Positions 51,408-59,562 of a DNA stretch of 64,000 nucleotides are shown piece after piece. Source of the stretch: Elusimicrobia bacterium GWA2_56_46 (GTDB lineage: Bacteria; Elusimicrobiota; Elusimicrobia; Elusimicrobiales; UBA9959); assembly GCA_001799575.1 (NCBI GenBank), contig MGTT01000015.1:1-64000 (forward strand), in the 5' to 3' direction. Each line of letters begins with the position of its first letter. Position 1 is the stretch's first letter. Under the pieces are notes generated by a model. That model searched no databases and was not told the DNA's origin. It saw only the letters and a program-made list of their open reading frames with translations. The position numbers and the translations under genes are program-made.

Positions 51408-53613
51408 ATCCGGCAAAGCCGGCCTCACATACCGCCAATATACTTTCCAATGTCCCGCAAGCTCCGGCAAAGCCGGGGCGGAACATATCCATGGAGATCT
51501 GCGCTTTTCCGGCATCGGAGATCCGGTAGTCGCACAAAAAATCGCTCCAGACGCAGGAGAACTTCCCGGAGGACAGCTTGCGCCGCAGATCCTTTTCCGT
51601 CTCAAAAAAGTCGACTCTGATCCCGCCTCCGGCCAAAGACCCTTTAAACCGCTCCAGACTCTTCTTTTCAGGGGCGAACATAAGCAGATCTATCCCGAAC
51701 CCGGCCTCACCTATGAAACCCGTCAAAGGCACTCCCGCGGATTTGGACGGAATAAAAACCCTTTCAAGATCTCCGGCGCCGGCTACGAACGCCACCCTGT
51801 GCGACGCGGCCCTGGCCTTCAACCCTTTCCAGGCGCCGGCGTGGCCGGCCAAAAAGCCGCGGAGCGCTTTCCCAGCCGCTTTTTCCCGCCCGCAAAGGGA
51901 CGCGGCCGCCATCACCCAGGCCGCGGTGGAGGCGAACCCGTACGGGGAGGGAGGGCGCTTGATCTTTTTTTTATAACTCCCGCTGAGAACGCCCTCAAGA
52001 AAATCGTATGCGAAAGCGTCGCTGAGAATGGCGCTCCCGACGCTCCTTAGAACGCCCAAAGAGTCCGTATCGTACTCCGGAAGCATCCAGTAAGCCCTGA
52101 CTCCGGCCGCGGAAAGGATCCCGTCAAGTTCCTCCGCCGGCATCCCGCCGTAGCCCAACAGGAGAACGGAACCAGGCGCCGGACGCCTCTTAATCTTACC
52201 TGTCTGCAAGGCGAATGCCCTGAAAAAGCTTAATAGTTCTCCCGGCAGAGAACAACTGTTCAGACAGGTTGAACTCACCACCACGGGAACCCCGCTTGAA
52301 TCTTGCGCGGCCCGCGCCAAGCTTGGGACATCCTCCCCCATGGCGTAAGGAACGCAGCCGCTGGTCATAAAAATATAATCCGGCGCGCCGGAACCACGGA
52401 TGCCGCCCGCGAGTATTTTAATTTTGCCCCCGCTGCCGCTTATCACTTCCGCCGTTCCCAGGTTGGTCGAGATCCTGGAGGAAACTTCCTCCTCCCGCTG
52501 GCCGCTCCCCGGCAGGCTCGCGGCCGGCCGTCTGTGAAACGAAAGCTTTTCGCCCTCCTCCATCCGTTCCTGATTATACGCGCACTCCCTGTCTTCGTGG
52601 GCCAGAAAAGCCTGCCGCCCTGAATACCTGACCAGCCCGGTATTACTGAAAGTCTCGGGAGAAAAAAAACCGCGCCACAATGCGCCGGAGCCCGGCCCGC
52701 GCCTGGCCGGAGAAACTATGCCGGCCGGCCGGGCTTTAATCTTCCCCGCAGCCGCCGGACGGAAGGAGGCCGTGCGATTTCTCCCGGCAACACTGTTGCA
52801 GGACGGGCGGGGCCGGCCGGACAAAATGGAGAACAGCATACGGCCGTCGAGCGGCTTCGGAAGAGAGTTCCCCCCGGCGTCCCGGTCAACGGCGTCCTTT
52901 ATTCCCGAAACAGCTCTGGAGAACGGTGAGGCCGGGCTGGCCCGGACGACGGTTACGCCCAAACCCTCAGCCTCCCTCACGGCCGGATCCGCGGGACAAT
53001 ACCCTATGGTCTTAACATTGACCAGTTTGGCGAACCTGTCTACCATGCCTCCGCCTCCGGCGCCGACTCCGTTGGCCACAAGTCCGAGCAGCCTGGCTCC
53101 GCCGTGGGAATATGTGCCCATGGCGCGCGCGATATTATTGGCGGCATAGAGCGACATAAGATCGTCCGAAACGACAATAAGGACTTTCCGCCCAAAACCT
53201 TTCCTGAGCGGCACGGCGAATCCGCCGCAGACTATATCGCCGAGCACGTCGAACAGCACCACATCGTATCCGGCATCGACTTTTTCTTTGTTGGCCTCAA
53301 GCAGCTCAAAAGTTTTAAGCAGGCCCAGCCCGGCGCAGCCCTCTCCCGGCGCCGGCCCTCCGGCTTCCAGGCAATCTATTCCCCTGCCGGTGCTAAACAG
53401 CAACTCCTCGAAAACCGGGGCGCCGGCGCGCAACGATTCCACCACGGTGGGGATACCCGCTCCGCCGGTCAATAAAAGGGCAGAGTCGCCTTTGGGGTCG
53501 CAGCCGATATGCAGCACCCTCCTGCCTCCGAGCGCGTATAATTCGCTCAGATTGGCCGCAATGGTGGATTTACCTATTCCGCCTTTACCCAGGACAACTA
53601 TTCTCTCGGACAT
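51388..53613 (-). CDS. NifH-NifD-like fusion (nitrogenase-like reductase and catalytic component)
   Basis: A 741-residue protein. Residues 1-255 are a NifH/BchL/CfbC-type ATPase: P-loop GKGGIGKST (9-17), IGCDPKGDSALLL, and the cluster ligands Cys93 in GEGCAGLGL and Cys129 in GDIVCGGFAVPLRKG, spaced as in true NifH (97 and 132). The usual Arg of CAGRG is Leu, so it lacks the ADP-ribosylation site. Residues about 255-340 are a low-complexity linker. Residues 345-741 are NifD-like (ECAYNQER, MTSGCVPYAMGEDV, SSTCLNSCSL, GFGIDLLMF, RISDAGKAQISM). Fusion of reductase and component 1 in one chain is unusual. It overlaps neighbours by 29 and 20 bp. Confidence 0.82.
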   Translation of the reverse strand: MSERIVVLGKGGIGKSTIAANLSELYALGGRRVLHIGCDPKGDSALLLTGGAGIPTVVESLRAGAPVFEELLFSTGRGIDCLEAGGPAPGEGCAGLGLLKTFELLEANKEKVDAGYDVVLFDVLGDIVCGGFAVPLRKGFGRKVLIVVSDDLMSLYAANNIARAMGTYSHGGARLLGLVANGVGAGGGGMVDRFAKLVNVKTIGYCPADPAVREAEGLGVTVVRASPASPFSRAVSGIKDAVDRDAGGNSLPKPLDGRMLFSILSGRPRPSCNSVAGRNRTASFRPAAAGKIKARPAGIVSPARRGPGSGALWRGFFSPETFSNTGLVRYSGRQAFLAHEDRECAYNQERMEEGEKLSFHRRPAASLPGSGQREEEVSSRISTNLGTAEVISGSGGKIKILAGGIRGSGAPDYIFMTSGCVPYAMGEDVPSLARAAQDSSGVPVVVSSTCLNSCSLPGELLSFFRAFALQTGKIKRRPAPGSVLLLGYGGMPAEELDGILSAAGVRAYWMLPEYDTDSLGVLRSVGSAILSDAFAYDFLEGVLSGSYKKKIKRPPSPYGFASTAAWVMAAASLCGREKAAGKALRGFLAGHAGAWKGLKARAASHRVAFVAGAGDLERVFIPSKSAGVPLTGFIGEAGFGIDLLMFAPEKKSLERFKGSLAGGGIRVDFFETEKDLRRKLSSGKFSCVWSDFLCDYRISDAGKAQISMDMFRPGFAGACGTLESILAVCEAGFAGYGKKRI

Positions 53614-54604
53614 ATGTTGTTTCCCTTAACAGTCTGCCCGCTGACCGCGCCGAAACAGGCTGTAGTTCGCTTACACCGTATTTTTTCAGATAGTCGGGGA
53701 ACACCCCGGCGCAAACCTCAAAAAGCGCGCATGAGGCGCATTCCCGGGTCTTTATCCTGTTTAAAGGGGGAACCAGACTCTTTTTAAAAGAAAGAACTTC
53801 CTCCTCAGCGCCCACTTTACCCCGCTCCAGCACTACACGCGGGGAGAACCCAAGATCGTTAGAAAACCTGCCCCATCCGCCCAGAACGCAGAGCGGAATG
53901 CCCGATATCAACAGGCGCGCTCCATTAACATCAAGCAACCGCTTGACCGGCGGGAATACGCGAACGATATCCGTCATGCTCACGGTAAGGCTGTCGTAGG
54001 ATGAACGGCCGCGGCCCCAGGGGATCAGCTGCGACAGCATAAGAACCCCGGGACGGGCCTTTGAAAAAACATATTCACAGATATCCGGAACGGCCGCCAG
54101 ATTCAGGGAACAGATCACCGAATGGCACATAAACAACCTGAGCCGCCCAAACCGTTTGATGTTCTCAAAAGCCGCTTCCGTGTCCGAGAACGCGGAATCA
54201 AATCTTGTGACCTCGCGGGCCAGCGCCTCGTTGTGCCAGTGTACGGAAAGGCAAAGCTCATCGATATCGGCCAGCACGCCGGCGGCGCGGGAGGCGTCAG
54301 CCAGCCCCGTACCGTCCGTGGTAACCTGCACCGTATAGCCAAGCAGCCTGGCTGCGCGGGCGATGCGATGAAAATCCGGATGGATGGTCGGCTCCCCTCC
54401 TATAAAGGTGATATGCCCCACCCCTTTTGTCCTCAACCTGTCCATAATCGCAACGGCTTCTTTCAAAGGCATAAACCTGGCGCCTGAAAGCATTCCCCTG
54501 GCCTCGCAGCAGAATACGCACTTCCTGCGGCAGGCCTTTGAGATCCTCAACTCGGCGCGTCCGCCGGAGCAGACATTGAAAGATGGGTCAACAACGCGGC
54601 TCAA
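53585..54604 (-). CDS. Radical SAM protein, type B (HxsC-like)
   Basis: A 339-residue rSAM enzyme directly upstream of the NifH-NifD fusion (29-bp overlap). Motifs: CRRKCVFCC (residues 25-33), ITFIGGEPTIHPDF, VTTDGTGL, SVHWHNEALAREVTRFDSAF (HD..T..GS partly degenerate), GIPLCVLGGWGRF, C-terminal CASCALFEVC then PDYLKKYGVSEL. Translationally coupled to the previous rSAM gene by ATGA. Confidence 0.76.
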   Translation of the reverse strand: MSRVVDPSFNVCSGGRAELRISKACRRKCVFCCEARGMLSGARFMPLKEAVAIMDRLRTKGVGHITFIGGEPTIHPDFHRIARAARLLGYTVQVTTDGTGLADASRAAGVLADIDELCLSVHWHNEALAREVTRFDSAFSDTEAAFENIKRFGRLRLFMCHSVICSLNLAAVPDICEYVFSKARPGVLMLSQLIPWGRGRSSYDSLTVSMTDIVRVFPPVKRLLDVNGARLLISGIPLCVLGGWGRFSNDLGFSPRVVLERGKVGAEEEVLSFKKSLVPPLNRIKTRECASCALFEVCAGVFPDYLKKYGVSELQPVSARSAGRLLRETTYVRENSCPG

Positions 54605-55323
54605 TATATTTCTCCCGTACAGATATTATACCTGACGAATCCGCCGCTTTTTTTCATTCCGGAATCCACGAGCTCCTGCCGGCGCGGCGCGAAACCATCG
54701 GCCATCAGCGCCGGATAGTTCACCTGAGTATCCGTGACGTTTTTTATAAAGCCCCAGATTTCGCACTTTACTCCCAGCCTCCGCATACCGGAAACAATCT
54801 CCCCCAACATCTCCTGATTCGCTTTTAGGGGGATCGTGTGTAATTTTAACGACACGCCGGGCCGCGCCTTAATGTTTTTTATCGCCCGCAACAGCGCAGA
54901 ATAACTCCCTTTTTTTTGGGTGACACCGTCATGAACCGCGGCCGTGGAACCGTAAACAGGCAAAGCGAAACCGTTGACGCCGGCCTTTACCAGGCGGGCC
55001 AGATACTTTCCGTCGCGCAACTTCAGTCCGTTACTCATCAGCTCCGTCTTTGTAAAACCTTCTTTTGCGGCCAAAGCGATAACGGCGTCCAGCAGCCACT
55101 CCGGGGCCACGGTCGGTTCATCGCCGCCAAGACCGAGGGTCGTTACGCCTCTTCCCCGCATAACGCGCATCAGCGCGCGAAGCCTGTCGAACAACCGGCG
55201 CCATTGCTTTTCGGAAAGATCAAAATCCGAACGATACGGATGCCTGTTCCTCAGGCAAAATACGCAGTCCATATTGCAGCCGAAAGGGAACGATACAAGC
55301 AATCTGTCCTCTGTTGACTTCAT
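54601..55323 (-). CDS. Radical SAM protein, type B, shortened at the C-terminus
   Basis: A 240-residue rSAM protein. It keeps CNMDCVFC (residues 15-22), an altered GLGGDEPTVAPEW (an extra residue in GGEP), LMSNGLKL and PVYGSTAAVHDGVTQKKGSY, but lacks the PLC motif and the C-x2-C-x5-C end of its neighbours, stopping at YNICTGEIY. Either a truncated, possibly non-catalytic family member or one specialised to a smaller fold. It overlaps both neighbours by ATGA, so it is still translated as part of the unit. Confidence 0.7.
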   Translation of the reverse strand: MKSTEDRLLVSFPFGCNMDCVFCLRNRHPYRSDFDLSEKQWRRLFDRLRALMRVMRGRGVTTLGLGGDEPTVAPEWLLDAVIALAAKEGFTKTELMSNGLKLRDGKYLARLVKAGVNGFALPVYGSTAAVHDGVTQKKGSYSALLRAIKNIKARPGVSLKLHTIPLKANQEMLGEIVSGMRRLGVKCEIWGFIKNVTDTQVNYPALMADGFAPRRQELVDSGMKKSGGFVRYNICTGEIY

Positions 55324-56276
55324 AAAGCCAAAGAAACCCCGGCCGCCCGGAAAACACCGGTTCGCCCTGGAAAGACCCGTAGATATTTTCTAAAAATCCC
55401 CCCGCAGCTTCCGCGGAGCCGGCAGGGCGAGCAGGCCTTGAGGTAAACACGCCGCCTGGTGGGACGGTACGACGCGGTTTCTTTCAAACCATACCTCCCC
55501 CGGGGCAACGCGGCGCGCTCCACGGTCAGACGCGGAGAGTAGTAGAAGTCGTTTGAAGCGGAGGCCTGCTCCCCCAGCGCGCAGGCCGGTACGCCAAAAA
55601 ACCGCAGAGTAATTCCGGAACTCAGCGCCAGGACGGAAAGCCCGCGGACCTGGCCTCGAAACTCGTTCAAATCCACGGCTAGATCTCCGTAACCGGCGCA
55701 GGCCCCTCCCTCGGGAGCGGGATATGACACCAGGTAATGCTTAACGGCCCCGAACCCGGAGATCAGGCGCAGGATCCGCGGCAGCTGCAACACGTTTTTT
55801 TTTGTCACGACCGTGTTAACCATCAGATAAAGACGCTTTCCGCCCGCGCCGCTTAGATTGGCGAGCGCCGCGAGAAAGGCGGCAAAACTTCCCTTTTTAC
55901 CGGTCAGCAGGTCGTGCGTCTTCGCGGACGCCCCGTGGCAGGAGAGAATGGCCTCGTCCAGGAACGGCGCGATCCGGCGCGCGAAAGCGCCGGAAGCAAA
56001 ACCGGAGCCATTGGTTGTGACGCAGGTTTTATAGCCAAACGCTTTAGCCATCCCGAGAGCCGCCGGAAGCGTATCGTGCAGCGACGGTTCCCCCCCGGTA
56101 AACGTGACATGGGAGAATCCGGCCCGGCGCTTGGCGCGCAGGACGCGCGCGATCTCCGGCCCGGTCAGGTTTAGCGCCCTGAATTTTTTCAGACGGCTTT
56201 TTTCGCTGCAGAAAACGCAGCCGTTCCCGCAGGAATATGAGATATGTATTTCCAGTCTTTTGATCTCTTCGGCCAT
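55320..56276 (-). CDS. Radical SAM protein, type B (HxsC-like)
   Basis: A 318-residue rSAM enzyme. Motifs: CGNGCVFC (residues 16-23), VTFTGGEPSLHDTL, VTTNGSGF, SCHGASAKTHDLLTGKKGSF, GVPACALGEQA (PLC-like) and C-terminal CSPCRLRGSC then RKYLRVF. 13 bases separate it from the upstream gene. Part of the minus-strand block. Confidence 0.77.
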   Translation of the reverse strand: MAEEIKRLEIHISYSCGNGCVFCSEKSRLKKFRALNLTGPEIARVLRAKRRAGFSHVTFTGGEPSLHDTLPAALGMAKAFGYKTCVTTNGSGFASGAFARRIAPFLDEAILSCHGASAKTHDLLTGKKGSFAAFLAALANLSGAGGKRLYLMVNTVVTKKNVLQLPRILRLISGFGAVKHYLVSYPAPEGGACAGYGDLAVDLNEFRGQVRGLSVLALSSGITLRFFGVPACALGEQASASNDFYYSPRLTVERAALPRGRYGLKETASYRPTRRRVYLKACSPCRLRGSCGGIFRKYLRVFPGRTGVFRAAGVSLAL

Positions 56277-56289
56277 ATGGCATCGGTCG

Positions 56290-57408
56290 TCAAACCCGCC
56301 CGACGGGAACCAGCGCGGAGAAGCCTTTTTGCATTACAGTTTTGACATGGGCGCCGCGGCAGCGGATGTTCTCCCGGCATTGCGCGCAGGCCGCGGCCTT
56401 GACCGTCATGCGTTCCCTGATATAGAATGCGGCAATTTCCATGACATCGGATCCGCCGGATACGCGCTTTCTTTCAAACGGTTTTCCCGGCAGACACCTG
56501 GGGACCGGCGCGGCGCGCAGAAAACCGGCGGCGCGCAGCTTTTCCAGATCCAGGCAGAATTGCTCCAGGACGCAAAATCGGCAGCGGCGGCCGCTGCAAA
56601 ACATTTTTTTTCCGGAACGAATGAACTTATTGAACACGCTCCGCGCTCCGCGGACTTCGTCCAGAATCTTGTCCGGATGCTGCATATAGCGTTCCTCCCC
56701 CTCCAGCAGCGGCAATGGGAATCTGTTTGTCCACAGATGCGCGCCGGCAGCTTCGGCGAACCGGAACACCCGCCGAAAAATATTTTTTTTATCCAGGGGA
56801 TTATAGGACAGTATTTTCCAGTTTTTCCAGGCGCGGCCGAACGGGATCAGGTGCAGCAGGTCATATTCGTTTATTTTCAGGCGATGAAGAAGCGACACTA
56901 TCTCAAAGAGCGAATCCACATTCACCCCGTTGACCACGATATCGCTGCTCACGATAAGTCCGCGTATTTTTACGGCATTAGAAATGCCAAGCAGGGTTTG
57001 AGAAAAGGCCCCGGGAACGCCGGCCAGCCGGTCATGCTGCGCGGCGGAGGCCCCGTGCACGGAGAAGGTGACCTCGGACAGCCCGGCCTTCACCGCCTGC
57101 CGTAAAAACTCGCTATAGGAGAACATCCGGCCGTTGGTTATCACCTGTACGTGGGTATACCCCAGCTGCCTGGCCAGGCCGATTATCCGGATAAACTCCG
57201 GGTGAATAGCAGGCTCTCCCCCGCTCAATACCACCCGGCGGCAGCCTTCCTCCCGTCCCTCCCTTAAGGCGGAGGTGATCCCATCCAGCGATTCATGTCT
57301 CCCATCCAGGGCGTCGGCGTCCAGGCAGAACAGGCAGCGATTATTGCACGCCCGTGTAAGCCTTACCCATTTGCGTTTTTGCGGAGCGCTGATAGCTTTT
57401 TTCGTCAC
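56290..57408 (-). CDS. Radical SAM protein, type B with two C-terminal cysteine motifs
   Basis: A 372-residue rSAM enzyme. Motifs: CNNRCLFC, VVLSGGEPAIHPEF, VITNGRMF, SVHGASAAQHDRLAGVPGAF, RFPLPLLEGEE (PLC replaced by PLP), CRFCVLEQFC and, 80 residues later, CAQCRENIRC. Two C-x2-C-x5-C motifs suggest two auxiliary clusters. I prefer the GTG at 57408, four bases after the upstream stop; ATG 57453 would overlap that gene by 41 bp. Confidence 0.74.
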   Translation of the reverse strand: MTKKAISAPQKRKWVRLTRACNNRCLFCLDADALDGRHESLDGITSALREGREEGCRRVVLSGGEPAIHPEFIRIIGLARQLGYTHVQVITNGRMFSYSEFLRQAVKAGLSEVTFSVHGASAAQHDRLAGVPGAFSQTLLGISNAVKIRGLIVSSDIVVNGVNVDSLFEIVSLLHRLKINEYDLLHLIPFGRAWKNWKILSYNPLDKKNIFRRVFRFAEAAGAHLWTNRFPLPLLEGEERYMQHPDKILDEVRGARSVFNKFIRSGKKMFCSGRRCRFCVLEQFCLDLEKLRAAGFLRAAPVPRCLPGKPFERKRVSGGSDVMEIAAFYIRERMTVKAAACAQCRENIRCRGAHVKTVMQKGFSALVPVGRV

Positions 57409-57412
57409 GATC

Positions 57413-58291
57413 TCATTCCCAAAGAACCCTGCCCGCCAATTTATCCGCGGCAAAACCGCCCGCCACGGCTTTAACCCCGAAGATTTTTACGGCAATAGCG
57501 GGATAATCCACCCGCGCGCGGCCGGCCAGGCTTATTTCCCGGAGATTAAGATCTCCGGCCAGCAAAGCTTTTGCCGGATCGTCGGTTTTAACCGCAAGGA
57601 TCAGATTGCCGTAATAACATCTCCCGTCGGCATCCACCGTAAATCCGGAGTTAAAAAGCGGAACCGGACCGCGGCGCGCCGCGTTTTCCAGCCGTATTTC
57701 CCCGGCGTCGCTCATTTCTCTTATCCGCTTCAGCGTTTTCCCCAGCAAAACCAGACCGGCCGCGCCCCATGGGCGGTAATAAGCCGGCAACACGTTCACC
57801 CTGGGGGACGCTCCCCCCGAGACCGTCTTTATCCGGGCGAGAACACGCAAGGCTGAGAGAGGGTCGCCGGACGGGATCAAAAGATTCCAGACAAGATTAG
57901 GCAACGCGGAGAACCGGCGATTAACATTTACCGAGGAATTTAGGTTGATTTGCACTCGCGGGCGGCGGGAAAAATACCTTATTTTCGGAGCGTCAAGCAG
58001 AACTCCATTGGTGCCGACTTCTACCGCCCCGTCATACCCGTACGAAGCAAGCCATGAAAGTCCCGACTTGACAAGGTCAAAGCGCAGAAGCGGTTCGCCG
58101 CCGAAGAACTTCACCGCTCCGGTTCTGCGGCCGGCGGCGGTAAAAAGCGATATCGCTTTTTTAAGGATCGCAGGCGCCATGTCAACAGCGCGGACCGCCA
58201 CGGGACACTCAGGGCAGCGCTTCTGGCAGCGCCGGGTCAGAATCAGCGTCAACCGGACGGCGCGCGTTTCCCCCGCTGAAACCAGCGGCAT
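57413..58291 (-). CDS. Radical SAM protein, type A
   Basis: A 292-residue rSAM enzyme. Motifs: CQKRCPEC (residues 23-30; the usual aromatic before the third Cys is Glu), AVKFFGGEPLLRFDLV, GTNGVLLD and TVDADGRCYYGNL near the end as the DxDG motif. No auxiliary cluster motif. It is encoded four bases after the prepilin-like gene and starts the long run of rSAM genes on this strand. Confidence 0.76.
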   Translation of the reverse strand: MPLVSAGETRAVRLTLILTRRCQKRCPECPVAVRAVDMAPAILKKAISLFTAAGRRTGAVKFFGGEPLLRFDLVKSGLSWLASYGYDGAVEVGTNGVLLDAPKIRYFSRRPRVQINLNSSVNVNRRFSALPNLVWNLLIPSGDPLSALRVLARIKTVSGGASPRVNVLPAYYRPWGAAGLVLLGKTLKRIREMSDAGEIRLENAARRGPVPLFNSGFTVDADGRCYYGNLILAVKTDDPAKALLAGDLNLREISLAGRARVDYPAIAVKIFGVKAVAGGFAADKLAGRVLWE

Positions 58292-58295
58292 CAGT

Positions 58296-59258
58296 TTATC
58301 GACCCCGTCCCGCTTTTCCTCTCAACGCCCTTTTCATGTCAGCAATCCTCTTCTCGTCCGCGGCTTCAAATGCGCGGCGCTCGCTTACCACCTCCTGGCG
58401 AAGCTGGCTTTTGCAGTAACTGTCGGCCAGTTTTTCCGCGAGCGGGATACAAACCGACCGGTTGCGGGAGCGCATAATATTCGTAAGCCAGCCCTCCGGT
58501 GAAACTGTTTCACCGGAAGCCAGGGCGGCGCTCAGCAGGCATTCTTTCCTATTTCTCCCTGCGACCGCCCTGCAGGCATTGCGGCCTTTCAAAAACACAA
58601 AACTGGCCTCGCAATCCTCGATATCACCGAGTTTTTTACAACTCGGGGCCTTTCTTTTGGACAGCGCGGCGGCGGCGATCTGACAAAAATCGGGGCTGAT
58701 CCGCGTATTAGCGAACGCATCTTTTACGAATCGCGCGCAGATCCCGTCTTCCGGGGTATTATTGAGAGATGAATTCAAAAACTCGTAGTATCCGGCCGTG
58801 ATACAGATCGGGTTTAAATTTCCGGCGCATGGGAACCTGCCGCCGCCAAGAATCGAGCATACCGCATAGTCCGACAGCAACCCGAACATTTTTTCATCCT
58901 CGGGCTGACCGCCCCGCCGCACAAAGATGGAATCGAAGTTCTCGATAAAATGGGAAAGCAGCGAATCGGGGGAACGTTTGAATTCCCGCAGGCAGGCGCT
59001 CTCCGGAACATCCACCGGCACTTTCGCTATCCCCGCCGCCGGATCAGCCGGGACGGGTGTATCAACCGGCGCGGCGGCCGTATCGGGGAGCGGCTGTCCC
59101 TCCTCATCGGGCGCGGCCGGAACGGCGCTCCGCCGCGCATCCAATTTCGCGCTGTTTCTGTCCGACACGACTTTCAACGCGAGAAGCGCCGCCATCAGTA
59201 GGACGACTAAAGCGATAAGGGCGTTTAACGCGGTAAACCCGGATTTTAATCTCTTCAT
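58296..59258 (-). CDS. Cys-rich secreted protein with a prepilin-like N-terminus
   Basis: A 320-residue protein. The N-terminus KRLKSGFTALNALIALVVLLMAALLAL has a basic start, a Gly-Phe site and a long hydrophobic helix like a type IV prepilin, except that the usual Glu5 is Asn, as in some minor pilins. A Pro/Ala/Asp-rich linker (45-85) follows, then a globular domain with twelve Cys. Not a known family. It could be processed by the A24 protease encoded in the same operon (46182-47393). ATG 59258 is four bases after the HxsA-like stop; the longer frame overlapping hxsA is rejected. Confidence 0.65.
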   Translation of the reverse strand: MKRLKSGFTALNALIALVVLLMAALLALKVVSDRNSAKLDARRSAVPAAPDEEGQPLPDTAAAPVDTPVPADPAAGIAKVPVDVPESACLREFKRSPDSLLSHFIENFDSIFVRRGGQPEDEKMFGLLSDYAVCSILGGGRFPCAGNLNPICITAGYYEFLNSSLNNTPEDGICARFVKDAFANTRISPDFCQIAAAALSKRKAPSCKKLGDIEDCEASFVFLKGRNACRAVAGRNRKECLLSAALASGETVSPEGWLTNIMRSRNRSVCIPLAEKLADSYCKSQLRQEVVSERRAFEAADEKRIADMKRALRGKAGRGR

Positions 59259-59262
59259 TGCT

Positions 59263-59544
59263 TCACCATTGTCCATGGCTGCCGTGACTGCCGTGGCTGC
59301 CATGGCTGCTGTGTGAGCCGTGCGAGGCATGACTCACATGGCTGGCGCCCCCCCCGCTGCTGTGAAAATAGTTGCCATGCGAGGGCGCGGCATTCGCCTG
59401 CTCCGGAGTCCCGCCAAGAGCCGAAGCGGCAAGGCCGATAACAACCGCGGCCTTTACCACATCGCTTTTGATGATCTTCCCCTCTTCGCTTGAGAGGAAT
59501 CTTGCCAGATCATCCGTTAATTTGCGTTTTTGCTTTCCAGCCAT
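59263..59544 (-). CDS. His-Xaa-Ser repeat peptide, HxsA-like candidate precursor
   Basis: A 93-residue protein. Residues 1-27 are charged (GKQKRKLTDDLARFL), 28-50 a hydrophobic, leader-like stretch (VVKAAVVIGLAASALGG), and residues 68-91 are eight consecutive Ser-His-Xaa triplets followed by QW. The DNA shows the repeat as 9-base units (59272-59343). The pattern matches HxsA/HxsA2 proteins, the presumed substrates of HxsB/HxsC maturases. A GAGG Shine-Dalgarno precedes the ATG by four to five bases. The gene lies 18 bases after hxsB. The modification is unknown; some HxsA products are thought to be exported. Confidence 0.8.
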   Translation of the reverse strand: MAGKQKRKLTDDLARFLSSEEGKIIKSDVVKAAVVIGLAASALGGTPEQANAAPSHGNYFHSSGGGASHVSHASHGSHSSHGSHGSHGSHGQW

Positions 59545-59562
59545 ATTTACCTCAGACGATAC

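Noticed and set aside
50118-53613. Nitrogen fixation genes
   Set aside because: The NifH and component 1 homologues lack the accessory nifENB set and are embedded among rSAM genes; the reductase has lost the CAGRG Arg. Biological N2 fixation is not supported.
59272-59343. CRISPR or tandem DNA repeat array
   Set aside because: The 9-base periodicity encodes Ser-His-Xaa triplets of the HxsA-like protein; it has no spacers.
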